DNA from: Qipengyuania sp.
Lineage (GTDB): Bacteria; Pseudomonadota; Alphaproteobacteria; Sphingomonadales; Sphingomonadaceae
Direction: 5' to 3'
Assembly: GCA_019745075.1 (NCBI GenBank)
Contig: JAIETR010000043.1
Span: 1 to 64,000 of the forward strand
Length of the DNA stretch: 64,000 nt
The position numbers were made by a program, and so were the translations under genes. The number at the start of each line of letters is the position of its first letter. Within the stretch, counting starts at the first letter, position 1. Below the pieces are notes generated by a model, which had not been told where the DNA came from, searched no databases, and was given only the letters and a program-made list of their open reading frames with translations. Positions 54,371 to 63,218 of the stretch are shown one piece after another.

Positions 54371-55267
54371 CTACGCACGCTTGTGCGCGCGCTCCATCTG
54401 CGGGGACGTGTGGCCCGTCGCGGAAGGCCGTGCCGCGCTGGCCTCCGCGTTGCCGCTGCGCCGGTAGAGCGCCGATCCGCAGGCGGCGGGCTCGAAGCGC
54501 TCGGTCTGCCCGACCACGGTTTCGCCCGCGCCAAGCATCAGCCAGCCATCGGGAGCGAGCGCTCCGAACAGGCGATCGAACACGCGCTGGCGCGTGGCGA
54601 CATCGAAATAGAGCAGCACATTGCGGCACATCACGAGGTCGAAACGGGCGGGCGACGGGGCCGCGTCGAGGACATTGTGCTGCTGAAAGCGCGTCAGCGA
54701 GCGGATCCGGTCGTTCGCCTGCCAGCCGCCGCTGGTTTCGGAGAAGAAATTGAGCATCTGCGCCACGCTGATGCCGCGCTGGATCTCGAACTGGGTGTAG
54801 AGTCCGGCGCGCGCGGTCGCGATCGCCTTGCTCGAGATGTCGCTGCCCAGGATGTCGATCTGCCATCCCGCCCAGCGCGCCGGCTGCTCGGCGAACATCA
54901 TCGCCAGCGACAGCACCTCCTGCCCGGTGGAGCAACCCGCCGACCAGATGCTGAGCCGCCGCGTCGCCGCGCGCTCGCGCGCCAGCTCGGGAAGGACCTG
55001 ATGCGCCAGCGTCGCGAAATAGGCGTGGTCGCGGAAGAAATAGGTTTCGTTGTTGAGCAGCGCCTCGACGACCTCGCTCGCCAGCTGCTGCTCGCCCGGA
55101 TTGGCGAGCAGGCAGACGAGTTGGTCGACATTGCTGATCCCGCGTTCGCGGAAGATCGCCGACAGCGCCGAGGGCAGCCGCCAGAGCCGCGATTCGGTGA
55201 GTTCCTGTCCGGTGCGGCTCTGCAGCAGATCGGCGACGATGCGATGGGAAGCGTCGCTCAGCGCCAC
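54371..55267 (-). CDS. cheR: Chemotaxis protein methyltransferase CheR
   Basis: SAM-dependent methylation of receptor glutamates. In the 298-aa protein the N-terminal helical domain (LSDASHRIVADLLQSRTG) precedes the SAM-binding domain with LSIWSAGCSTGQEVLSLAM (near 105-123), FDLVMCRNVLLYF and LMLGAGETV. GTG start with a strong GGGAGG 6 bp upstream; overlaps cheB by 10 bp. The C-terminal 40 residues are basic and low-complexity. Confidence 0.95.
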   Translation of the reverse strand: MALSDASHRIVADLLQSRTGQELTESRLWRLPSALSAIFRERGISNVDQLVCLLANPGEQQLASEVVEALLNNETYFFRDHAYFATLAHQVLPELARERAATRRLSIWSAGCSTGQEVLSLAMMFAEQPARWAGWQIDILGSDISSKAIATARAGLYTQFEIQRGISVAQMLNFFSETSGGWQANDRIRSLTRFQQHNVLDAAPSPARFDLVMCRNVLLYFDVATRQRVFDRLFGALAPDGWLMLGAGETVVGQTERFEPAACGSALYRRSGNAEASAARPSATGHTSPQMERAHKRA

Positions 55268-56379
55268 GACTGGCCTCCCGTGACGGCGGCGGAGGCGGCG
55301 ACCCGGTCGGCGAGTTCTTCCGGGGGGCAGACCGCCCAGGCGATACCGCGCTCGGCGACCGCGCGGGGCATGCCCCAGACGGCGCAGGTCGCCTCGTCCT
55401 GGGCGTAGATGCCGCCGCCGGCAGCGGCGATCCGCTCGGCGCCGTCGGTGCCGTCGCGGCCCATGCCCGAAAGCAGCACCGCGGCGACATGGCCGTCATA
55501 GACCTCGGCGAGGGTCTCGAACATGGGATCGACCGAGGGGCGGCAACCGCTCCTGACGGGATGATGGGCGAGACCGGTGACGATCTCGCCGCCGCCGCGG
55601 CGCACGATCATGTGTCCGTGTCCCGGCGCGATGACGATGCGCCGGGCCTTGATCGGCACACCCTCGTCGGCAAGCACCGCCTTGCGGCCCGCCGCGGTTT
55701 CCATCTGGCGGGCGAACACCGGGATAAAGCTCTCGGGCAGATGCTGGGTGATCAGGATCGGCAGATCGAAGCTCGCGGGCAAGCGCCGCAGGAACAGGTT
55801 GAGCGCGTGAATCCCGCCGGTCGAGGCGCCGATGGCGAGAACCTTGGGCGTTTTCGGCTTGCCTTGGCGGGCGGCGGCCGGTGCGCGTGACTCCGCCGCC
55901 TGGGAAGGGGGCGCCTTGCCACCGAGCGCGCGAATCTTTCCCAGCAGATTGCCGCGATAGTCTTCGTTGAAGCCGCCGGGACGGGGCTTCAGCATGGTGT
56001 CGGCGGCGCCCGTCCGCAGCGCCGACACGGTGGCTTCGGCGCCGTCGGCGGTCAGCGAGGACACCACCAGTACCTGCGCGCCGCCGCCGGTCTCGAGGAT
56101 TTGCGGGAGCGCTTCGAGGCCGCCCATGCCGGGCATTTCGAGATCGAGCAGCACCACATCGACCTTGGTCGAACGCAGCACCATCAGCGCCTGCTCGGCG
56201 GTCCCGGCCTGCGCCACCACCGCCAGATCGGCCTCGCGGTCGATCATCCGCGAAAACACCGTGCGCACGGTCAGCGAATCGTCGATCACCATCACCCGGA
56301 CGCTGCCCGGGTCCGGTTTGTGCGCGGGTATCGACCCCGCACCGGGCTGGGCCCGGTCGGTTCGGAGCACGGCGGCCAT
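55258..56379 (-). CDS. cheB: Chemotaxis response regulator protein-glutamate methylesterase CheB
   Basis: Demethylates or deamidates receptors when phosphorylated. A receiver domain (about 27-145; phospho-acceptor Asp79 in VVLLDLEMPG) is linked to the methylesterase domain (about 180-370) with catalytic GASTGG, QHLPESF and GMGRDGTDGA. 373 aa. Confidence 0.95.
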   Translation of the reverse strand: MAAVLRTDRAQPGAGSIPAHKPDPGSVRVMVIDDSLTVRTVFSRMIDREADLAVVAQAGTAEQALMVLRSTKVDVVLLDLEMPGMGGLEALPQILETGGGAQVLVVSSLTADGAEATVSALRTGAADTMLKPRPGGFNEDYRGNLLGKIRALGGKAPPSQAAESRAPAAARQGKPKTPKVLAIGASTGGIHALNLFLRRLPASFDLPILITQHLPESFIPVFARQMETAAGRKAVLADEGVPIKARRIVIAPGHGHMIVRRGGGEIVTGLAHHPVRSGCRPSVDPMFETLAEVYDGHVAAVLLSGMGRDGTDGAERIAAAGGGIYAQDEATCAVWGMPRAVAERGIAWAVCPPEELADRVAASAAVTGGQSWR

Positions 56380-56392
56380 CGGATGCCGACCC

Positions 56393-56758
56393 TCAGGCCA
56401 TGCCGACGAGTTGAAGCTTGATCTGGAGCGTCTCGTGATCGAACGGCTTCATCACATATTCGTCGGCCCCGGCGCTGATCGCCTCGCGGATGTGCGCGAC
56501 GTCGTTCTCGGTGGTGCAGAACACGACCTTCGGTTTGTCGCCGCCTTCGCGCTGGCGCAGCTTGGTGATGAATTCGATTCCGGTCATCACCGGCATGTTC
56601 CAGTCGAGCAGGATCGCGTCGGGCATCGCCGCTTCGCACCGATCGAGTCCCTGCTGGCCGTTCTCGGCCTCCTCGACCTCGAAGCCGAGCGTTTCGAGGA
56701 TGTGCCGCGAGACTTTGCGGATCACCCGCGAATCGTCGATGATGAGACAGGTTTTCAT
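56393..56758 (-). CDS. cheY: Chemotaxis response regulator CheY
   Basis: A single receiver domain of 121 aa. Acidic pocket Asp8-Asp9 (LIIDDS), phospho-acceptor Asp52 (LLDWNMP), Thr near 81 (FCTTEND) and Lys near 103 (VMKPFD) are intact. The W next to Asp52 fits CheY rather than transcriptional regulators. Whether it controls flagellar motors or type IV pili cannot be told here. Confidence 0.95.
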   Translation of the reverse strand: MKTCLIIDDSRVIRKVSRHILETLGFEVEEAENGQQGLDRCEAAMPDAILLDWNMPVMTGIEFITKLRQREGGDKPKVVFCTTENDVAHIREAISAGADEYVMKPFDHETLQIKLQLVGMA

Positions 56759-56822
56759 CGCTTGCGCGCCCTTTTCGTATCTGCGTCGCCGGCCAGTCTA
56801 CCCGCCAGCGGTAACTATAGGC

Positions 56823-57260
56823 TTAAGCTGCTTCCGCGGGCCGCGGCCCGAGAACGAGCTGCTCGACATCGACGAGCAGCGCGGGGCCGCTCTCGGTCTC
56901 GATCATGCCGCTGGCGGCGTGGCGCCAGCCCTCGCCAAAGCCGCCCGGCACCGGTACCGGGGCGGTCAGCGCCTCGGCGACGTCGAAGGCTTCGTCCACC
57001 AGCAAGGCGTAGCGATGGCCTTCGTGTTCGATCACGGCGGCGCGGTTGCCGGCCACGCGTTCGCTGGCAGGGAAGCCCAGCGAGACGCGGCAGTCGATCA
57101 CCGTCAGCGCCTGGCTGCGCAGGGCGGTCAGGCCGACGATGAAATCGGGCGTGGCTGGGATCGGCGTGACCGCGTCGATCTCGATCACCGACAAAACGCG
57201 GTCCGTCGGGATCGCGGCGCGGCGACCCGCGATCAGGCACATGAGCAGCAACTGGGTCAT
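56823..57260 (-). CDS. cheW: Chemotaxis coupling protein CheW
   Basis: Couples receptors to CheA. The 145-aa protein is a CheW-fold protein: IPTDRVLSVIEIDAVTPIPATPDFIVGL and LTVIDCRVSLG. Its stop is 64 bp before cheY and its start overlaps the cheA stop by 4 bp. Confidence 0.92.
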   Translation of the reverse strand: MTQLLLMCLIAGRRAAIPTDRVLSVIEIDAVTPIPATPDFIVGLTALRSQALTVIDCRVSLGFPASERVAGNRAAVIEHEGHRYALLVDEAFDVAEALTAPVPVPGGFGEGWRHAASGMIETESGPALLVDVEQLVLGPRPAEAA

Positions 57261-59638
57261 CCGGCCCTCCCGCGGGTGGCTTGGCGAAGCGCGCCGAGCA
57301 GCGCCTCGCGGTCGTAACGGTAGATGGCGTCGCCATCGCCCTCGGGGTCGGCGCTGAGGCGGATGGTGGCGCGCGCCCCGATCTCTTCACCTGCCTCGCC
57401 GTCGCCCATCACGATCGCGACGTCGGCATCCACCCCGCTGTCGCTGGTCACCGTGTAGCCGGCCGCCCGCACGAGCGGCTCGAGGATGGTGCGCGACCAC
57501 TCGCTTCCCTCGGGGACGCGGCAGATCGGCGCCGCGCCGCCGCGTGACATCGCGGGGCTGCGCGCGAACAGGCGGTGACCGTCGAGCAGCGGCACCAGCT
57601 CGCCCTCGATCAGGGTGACGCCCTCGATCGCGGGGTCGTCCGCGACCGGCACCAGGTCTTCGGTCATCGCGCTCGCATCGACCACTTCGCGCACGATATA
57701 GGCCAGTTCGCTGTCGCCGTCGGACAGGCGGAGCAGGCGGCAGCGGCCTTCGGGCAAGGCGCCGAACTCGTGCCCGGCGAGCGCGAAGATGTCGCTGCCG
57801 ACCACGACCTGGGCGCGGGCGCCCTCGATGTCGATGGCCTCGCGCTGGATGGTGTCGATGCGGCGCACGGTCTCCAGGCGGATCGCGCGCTTGCGCCCGT
57901 CGAGACCCAGGAACAGCATCACCGGCACCGCGACCGCGGTTTCCGTACGGGCGGCATCGGCGTCGGCCCGTGCCACGCGGTTCTTGACTTCGCTGTTGAG
58001 GCCGCTCTGCGCCGCGATGCTGGGAATGTCGAGCAGCAGGATCGGCCGCCCGTCATCGAGCAGCGTGGTGCCGCCATAGAGCCTGGTGTCCATGATCGCC
58101 GGGGCGATCGGCTTGACCACCACATCCTCGTGGTCGTGCACCCGGTCGACGCCGAGCGCGAAGATTTCGTCGCTGGCGAGGCGCAGCAGGACCAGGGTCT
58201 TGCTGCCCCAGGCGATGCGGCGCGGGTCGGTGAGGCCGAAGACATCGGCCAGCGCCACGCAGGGAACCCGGCGGTCGCGAAAAGTGATCAGCTGGCGCTC
58301 GCCCACGCGCGCGAACTCGATGCCCTGGAGGTTGGCGAAGGCGACTTCCTCGATGAAGCTGCGCGGAATGGCGTAGAGCTCGCCCTCGACCTCGACGGTC
58401 AGCGCGGCGATGATCGACAGCGTCAGCGGGAGCTGAAGGTGGAACGAGGTGCCCTCGCCCGGCTTGCTCGAGACGTCGATCGAGCCGCCGACCTTCTCGA
58501 TGTTGGAGCGCACCACGTCCATGCCCACGCCGCGGCCCGATACCGAGCTGACCGAATCGGCGGTCGAAAGACCGGGCTCGAACATCAGCATCAGCTTCTG
58601 GCGCTCGCTCATGCGGGCGACCTCGGCTTCGCTGTAGAGCCCTGCCGACACCGCCTTGGCCGCGAGCCGGTCGCCGTTGACCCCCCGCCCGTCGTCGGTG
58701 ATGACCAGGCTGATGCGGTTGCCCGATTGGCGCGCGGCAAAGCGCAGCAGGCCGATCTCGCGCTTGCCGGCCTTGAGCCGGTCGGCGGGCGATTCGACCC
58801 CGTGGTCGATGGCGTTGCGGATGATGTGGGTGAGCGGATCGCGCACCATCTCGATCATCTCGCGGTCGAGCTCGACGTCGCCGCCCTCGAAATCGACCAT
58901 CACCTGCTTGCCGAGTTCGGCCGAAAGGTCGCGCACGAGCCGCGGGAGCGAGCCGAACAGCACCTCGAGCCGCTGCATCCGCATCCGGGTGATCGCGGTG
59001 CGGACATCGGCGAGGATCGCGCTGAGGCGTTCGAAGGGGCCGTCGATGGCGGGCTGCTCGCCCGCCTCGCGCAGGCGCCGCGCGAGATCGTTGCGCGCCA
59101 GCACCATGTCGGAGACGCCCTTCATGACCTCGTCGAGAAGACTGACCGGAAGCCTTATCGTGCGCTGGAGCGAGGCCTTTCCGGCTTTCGCCGCTTGCCC
59201 TTCGCCGGAATCGTCGGCGGCACAGGAAGTGGCCGCGTCGGCGGCGACCAGCTCCATCGCCTCGTCGCCCGCGCCCGGTACCAGCGCGGCGATCAGCACG
59301 TCGTCGCCGCCCTCGGGGAAGTCTTCGCCGGCGTCGATGGCATTCGCCATCTCGCCGATGCGGTCGATGACGGCGAGGACCGCGGTCACCAGCGCCCGGT
59401 CGGGTTCGCGCCGTCCGGCGCGGCATTCGGCCAGCGCATCCTCGGCCGCGTGGCTCAAGTGCTCGAGGCGCGGAAAATCGAAGAAGCCGCAGTTGCCCTT
59501 GACCGTGTGGACGAATCGGAAAATCGCGTCGAGCCGCGCGCCGTCGGATGGCTCGGCTTCCCAGGCGACCAGCTCGCCGCCGACCGCTTCCAGCATTTCC
59601 CGGGTTTCGGCGACGAAATCCGCCAGCAGTTCGTCCAT
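57257..59638 (-). CDS. cheA: Chemotaxis histidine kinase CheA
   Basis: First gene of the operon; 793 aa. Domains in order: Hpt (about 1-105, phospho-acceptor His44 in VHTVKGNCGFF), dimerisation (about 165-230), HATPase (about 240-400, with HIIRNAIDHGVE, DDGRGVNG and GRGVGMDVV), a CheW-like P5 domain (about 405-540) and a second CheW-like region (about 560-690) followed by a C-terminal tail. The P2 CheY-binding domain is short or absent. The double CheW-like C-terminus is seen in some alphaproteobacterial CheA. Confidence 0.95.
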   Translation of the reverse strand: MDELLADFVAETREMLEAVGGELVAWEAEPSDGARLDAIFRFVHTVKGNCGFFDFPRLEHLSHAAEDALAECRAGRREPDRALVTAVLAVIDRIGEMANAIDAGEDFPEGGDDVLIAALVPGAGDEAMELVAADAATSCAADDSGEGQAAKAGKASLQRTIRLPVSLLDEVMKGVSDMVLARNDLARRLREAGEQPAIDGPFERLSAILADVRTAITRMRMQRLEVLFGSLPRLVRDLSAELGKQVMVDFEGGDVELDREMIEMVRDPLTHIIRNAIDHGVESPADRLKAGKREIGLLRFAARQSGNRISLVITDDGRGVNGDRLAAKAVSAGLYSEAEVARMSERQKLMLMFEPGLSTADSVSSVSGRGVGMDVVRSNIEKVGGSIDVSSKPGEGTSFHLQLPLTLSIIAALTVEVEGELYAIPRSFIEEVAFANLQGIEFARVGERQLITFRDRRVPCVALADVFGLTDPRRIAWGSKTLVLLRLASDEIFALGVDRVHDHEDVVVKPIAPAIMDTRLYGGTTLLDDGRPILLLDIPSIAAQSGLNSEVKNRVARADADAARTETAVAVPVMLFLGLDGRKRAIRLETVRRIDTIQREAIDIEGARAQVVVGSDIFALAGHEFGALPEGRCRLLRLSDGDSELAYIVREVVDASAMTEDLVPVADDPAIEGVTLIEGELVPLLDGHRLFARSPAMSRGGAAPICRVPEGSEWSRTILEPLVRAAGYTVTSDSGVDADVAIVMGDGEAGEEIGARATIRLSADPEGDGDAIYRYDREALLGALRQATRGRAG

Positions 59639-59779
59639 GTCGCTTGCGCGCCCCTGTTACTTGGCGCCCGCTATGCCCGAGGATGGTTACCAAATCGTTT
59701 GGCATCGCGCGTTCCGCGCTGGGCTTGCCTCGCCGCGGCGAGCTATGCGATAGTGGGCCCTTGCGGCAGGAGAGACTCG

Positions 59780-60553
59780 ATGGCGACGCAGGCGAAGCAC
59801 GCGAACCTCAACTACGAATGCAGCGATGCCGAATGGCAGGCGCGGCTCGATCTCGCCGCCTGCTACCGGATCTTCGACCATCTCGGCTGGGGCGAGAGCA
59901 TCTACAACCACATCTCGGTGGCGGTGCCGGGCGAGGCGGACACTTTCCTCATCAACCCCTTCGGCCTGATGTATGACGAGGTGACCGCGTCGAACCTCGT
60001 CAAGATCGATGTCGAGGGCAACAATGTCGGCGGCTCGCCCTATATGGTGAACAAGGCCGGGTTCACCCAGCACGCCTATTTCCACAAGGTGCTGGGCGAG
60101 CGCGCCGCGGCGATCTGCCATGTCCACACCACCGCCGCCATGGCGGTGTGCAGCCACGAAGGCGGGCTGCTGCCGACCAATTTCTATGCCTGCAGCTTCC
60201 AGGACCAGATCGGCTACCACGATTTCGAGGGCGTTACCGTGCGCCCCGAGGAAGGCGAGCGGCTGGTCCGGAACCTCGGCAACAAGCGGGTGCTGATGCT
60301 GAAGAACCACGGGCCCGTGGTGATGGGGCGCACCATTCCCGAAATTTTCCTCACGATGTGGAGCCTGCAGCGCGCCTGCGAGATCCAGGTGGCAACGCTG
60401 GCGATGGGCAAGCCCGTGACGGTGTCCCAGGATGTGGTGGACGTCCACCAGCGCGACCTTTCGGTGATGCAGTCGCAGGGCGGGGCGGGGCTGTTCGACT
60501 TCGAGGCCTGGAAGCGCAAGGTCACCAAGCTGGACCCGAGCTGGCAACAATGA
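59780..60553 (+). CDS. Class II aldolase/adducin family protein
   Basis: A 257-aa zinc enzyme fold. Features: the Zn ligands in CHVHTTAAMAV and the later KNHGPVVMG, and phosphate-binding-like NHISVAVPG. Members such as fuculose-1-phosphate aldolase use these, but this bacterial subgroup (adducin-like) has unassigned substrates. A GGAGAG site precedes the ATG. It is divergent from cheA. Confidence 0.88.
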   Translation: MATQAKHANLNYECSDAEWQARLDLAACYRIFDHLGWGESIYNHISVAVPGEADTFLINPFGLMYDEVTASNLVKIDVEGNNVGGSPYMVNKAGFTQHAYFHKVLGERAAAICHVHTTAAMAVCSHEGGLLPTNFYACSFQDQIGYHDFEGVTVRPEEGERLVRNLGNKRVLMLKNHGPVVMGRTIPEIFLTMWSLQRACEIQVATLAMGKPVTVSQDVVDVHQRDLSVMQSQGGAGLFDFEAWKRKVTKLDPSWQQ

Positions 60554-60616
60554 AGCGTCTATAGACGCCCAGAGCAAACCCGACGTAGACCCGAAGCATA
60601 ACCGGACGATGCCGAT

Positions 60617-61165
60617 ATGCCGCGAATGACCGTCAACGAGCGGCCGGTCGAGTTCGCGCTCGATCCCGCCACGCCATTGCTGTGGGCGCTGCGCGACGCG
60701 GCCAATCTCACGGGCACCAAATATGGTTGCGGCGTGGGCGATTGCGGGGCCTGCATGGTCATGGTCGACGGCGCCGCGCTGCGCAGTTGCCTCGTCACCA
60801 TCGGCGAGGCCGAGGGACGGAATGTCGTGACGATCGAGGGACTTAGCCGTGACCGTTCGCACCCGGTGCAGCAGGCGCTGGTGGCCGAGCAGGCGATCCA
60901 GTGCGGCTTCTGCACCCCCGGCATCGCCATCGCGGCCGCGGCGCTGCTGGCGCGCAATTTCGCGCCGGGCGAGGAGGAGATCAAGGCGGCGATTCCCAAC
61001 CTCTGCCGCTGCGGGGTCTATCCCCGGCTGGTCCGGGCGATCGAGCGCGCCGGGCGGGTGGCGCGGCGCGAGGAGCTGATCGCCGCGGCGCCAGCGCCGG
61101 GCATCGGCGTCGAGGACGCCGCCCGCGCGGTCCCGGCGCTCGGGAGGACGGAGAGCAGGCGATGA
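60617..61165 (+). CDS. Orphan 2Fe-2S subunit of xanthine oxidase-type dehydrogenase
   Basis: A 182-aa iron-sulfur protein with the plant-type site CGVGDCGACMVMVDG...C (near 38-59) and the second cluster CGFCTPGI... then CRCGVYPR, as in isoquinoline 1-oxidoreductase and CoxS-like small subunits. The molybdopterin large subunit that normally adjoins it is missing here. A GTGGCGCGG-rich, Ala-rich tail follows from about residue 148. The Met at 60626 is an alternative start. It overlaps arsC by 4 bp. Confidence 0.9.
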   Translation: MPRMTVNERPVEFALDPATPLLWALRDAANLTGTKYGCGVGDCGACMVMVDGAALRSCLVTIGEAEGRNVVTIEGLSRDRSHPVQQALVAEQAIQCGFCTPGIAIAAAALLARNFAPGEEEIKAAIPNLCRCGVYPRLVRAIERAGRVARREELIAAAPAPGIGVEDAARAVPALGRTESRR

Positions 61166-61503
61166 AGGCGACGATCTGGCACAATCCCGGCTGCGGCACC
61201 TCGCGCAAGACGCTGGCCTTGCTCGAGGAGCGCGGCGCGGAAGTCGAGATAATCGAATATCTCAGGCACCCGCCGGGCCGCGCCAAGCTCGCGCAGCTCT
61301 ATCGCGACGCGGGGATGACGCCGAACGAGGGCCTGCGGTTGCGCGGCACCGATGCCGAAGAGCGCGGCCTGCCGGGGGCGACCGCCGACGAGGTGCTCGA
61401 TGCGATGGCGGCCGATCCGCGGCTGATCGAGCGGCCGCTGGTCGAGACCGGCAAGGGCGTGCGGCTGTGCCGGCCGCAGGAGCGGGTCGAGGAAATCCTC
61501 TAG
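61162..61503 (+). CDS. arsC: Arsenate reductase (glutaredoxin-type)
   Basis: A 113-aa ArsC/Spx-like protein. The catalytic Cys is in HNPGCGTSRKTL (Cys11), and the arginines in LRLRGTD and RPLVETGKGVRLCRP match the arsenate site. Without arsA, arsB or arsR nearby, it may serve another thiol-redox role. It is coupled by ATGA to the orphan 2Fe-2S gene. Confidence 0.92.
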   Translation: MKATIWHNPGCGTSRKTLALLEERGAEVEIIEYLRHPPGRAKLAQLYRDAGMTPNEGLRLRGTDAEERGLPGATADEVLDAMAADPRLIERPLVETGKGVRLCRPQERVEEIL

Positions 61504-62843
61504 CTTCGCCGCTCGGCTTCGGGCACCGCGTCGCTCTCGAGCGCGCGCCAGCCCCAGCCCAGCACGGCGGCGCATAGCCCGCCGATCGCGGCGAAACCGA
61601 TCGTCTCGTGATGGTTGTAAAGCCACACGCCGAGCGCGGGGGCGAAGATATAGGCCGCGCCGTTCAAGGCGGCGACGATGCCGCTCACCTGCCCCTGCTC
61701 GGCCCGGGATACCGCCAGGCTGGCGCCCGCGGTGAAGCCGGGGCGGTAGAGCCCGAACCCGAGCGAAGCGATGGCGAAGCCCAGCGCGATGGAATGGAGA
61801 TTCTGTCCCAACGCGAAGAAGGTGGTCCCCACCAGCGCTAGCGCCATGCCCCACAGCACGGAGGTGCGCGGGCCGAGGTTGAGGTTGGGAATCAGGCCCC
61901 ATTGCGCCAGCAGCGTCGCGCCCGCGCCCGCCATGAGCACCGTACCGACCGGCCCTGCGCCCGCGGCGGGGTCGCCCCGCAAGCCCAGGCGGTCGAGCAC
62001 AAAAAAGCCGGCAAGACCGAGCAATGCCGCCTGCGCCTGTCCCCCAAGCAGCCCGGCGACGAGCCAGGGGCGCAGCCGCCGGTCGCGCCAATGCAGATCG
62101 GGAATGTCGCTCGTCAGCCCGTCCGCCTCGGGCGCGCCCGGCGTGCCTCCCGCGCTGGCGCCGAAGGGCGCGGTGGCGACCTCGCCGCGCGCGGCGTAGC
62201 TCGGATCGTCGTCGGGGAGGCGTAGCCGCAGCGCGACGAGCACCGCGATCCCGAAGCCGGCAAAGGCGAAGAACGGCCCGACCAGCCCGGCCGCGCCAGG
62301 AAGGATCAGCAGCGGCGCGATCGCCGGGCCGATCACGGTCCCAAGCCCGAAGCTGGAGGCGACGAGCGCGAGCGCCTTGGTGCGTTCGGCACGCGGGGTC
62401 CGGCTGGCGACATAGGCCTGCACCGCCGGCGGCGCGGCCGAGCCGAAGCCGCCGTAAAGGCCGCGCGCGACGGCGAAGAGCGCGAGGGTGGCGGTTGCCC
62501 CGATCAGCCCTTCGAGCCCCGCGACCAGCACCGCGCCGCACAGACCGAACGAGAGGATGAAACCGATCAGCCCCAGCGCCATCATCGCCTTGCGCCCGCG
62601 CCGGTCGGAGCGGCGCGCCCATAGCGGGGCGCAGATGACCCACAGCAGCGCCGACCAGGTGTAGGCGAGGCTGATCCACACGTCGGCGACGTCGAGCTCG
62701 GTGCCGATGGATGGCATCACGGACTGCATCGCGGTGTTGCCCGCGGCGGTGGTCAGCATCACCATGAACAGCAGCGCCATCCTCGTGCGCGAGATGGTGC
62801 CGGTGCGCCTCGGCGGCGCGAGCGCGGGGTCGGGTTCCGCCAT
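61500..62843 (-). CDS. MFS transporter
   Basis: A 447-aa major facilitator with 12 predicted membrane segments; the loop 2-3 motif is PLWARRSDRRGRKAMM and a second is seen near GLYRPGFTAGASLAV. A drug or siderophore/metabolite efflux role is possible; substrate unknown. The Met at 62843 starts the conserved part; 12 further residues upstream are encoded by the arm of the structured element. Its stop overlaps that of convergent arsC. Confidence 0.9.
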   Translation of the reverse strand: MAEPDPALAPPRRTGTISRTRMALLFMVMLTTAAGNTAMQSVMPSIGTELDVADVWISLAYTWSALLWVICAPLWARRSDRRGRKAMMALGLIGFILSFGLCGAVLVAGLEGLIGATATLALFAVARGLYGGFGSAAPPAVQAYVASRTPRAERTKALALVASSFGLGTVIGPAIAPLLILPGAAGLVGPFFAFAGFGIAVLVALRLRLPDDDPSYAARGEVATAPFGASAGGTPGAPEADGLTSDIPDLHWRDRRLRPWLVAGLLGGQAQAALLGLAGFFVLDRLGLRGDPAAGAGPVGTVLMAGAGATLLAQWGLIPNLNLGPRTSVLWGMALALVGTTFFALGQNLHSIALGFAIASLGFGLYRPGFTAGASLAVSRAEQGQVSGIVAALNGAAYIFAPALGVWLYNHHETIGFAAIGGLCAAVLGWGWRALESDAVPEAERRS

Positions 62844-62855
62844 GCGCGCCGCGCT

Positions 62856-63128
62856 AGGGTCCAGATCCATAACTGGCAATGGGGCCGGGATCGCCTGGAG
62901 AGGCCCGCCGGCCAGGAGCGCAGCGCAGTCGCCTAGCTGAAGCTAGGCGCAAGCAAGCGACGACGTCCGGCGGGCCTCTCCAGGCGACTGCTGCGCAGCG
63001 GGCGGCTTTCGGCGCGGGGCGGCGTCGCTCGTCGGCCACGATGCGGCAGCATCGCTTGCCTCCTCGCTTCTTGCCCCGCGCCGAAATCCGCTCCGTCACG
63101 GCCGTTGCCAGTTATGGTTCTGGACCCT
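62856..63128. repeat. Structured ~270-nt element, copy B (unrecognised family)
   Basis: A 273-bp counterpart of 44176-44443, between divergent MFS and methyltransferase genes. Outer helix 62856-62882 with 63102-63128 (one mismatch, one G-U); second 62890-62911 with 62967-62988; inner CGCCTAGC-TGAA-GCTAGGCG at 62930-62949; fourth about 63004-63020 with 63073-63089; fifth CGATGC-GGCA-GCATCG at 63039-63054. Conserved with copy A: AGGAGCGCAGCGCAGT, the TGAA tetraloop, AGCAAGCGACGAC, and the crossing partner GCTGCGC (62990-62996). The stems differ in sequence but keep pairing. Confidence 0.85.
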
Positions 63129-63218
63129 CGTCGCGACCGGCCGAGCTTGCAATGCCGCTGCCAGCCGCTATCGAAGCGGGCTTGCCCGCCCCAAGTGGGC
63201 GCTGTCAGGGTTCCGCAC

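Noticed and set aside
57575-60553. A very long open frame including antisense of cheA joined to the class II aldolase
   Set aside because: The first 700 codons are antisense to cheA. Only the part from 59780 has homology.
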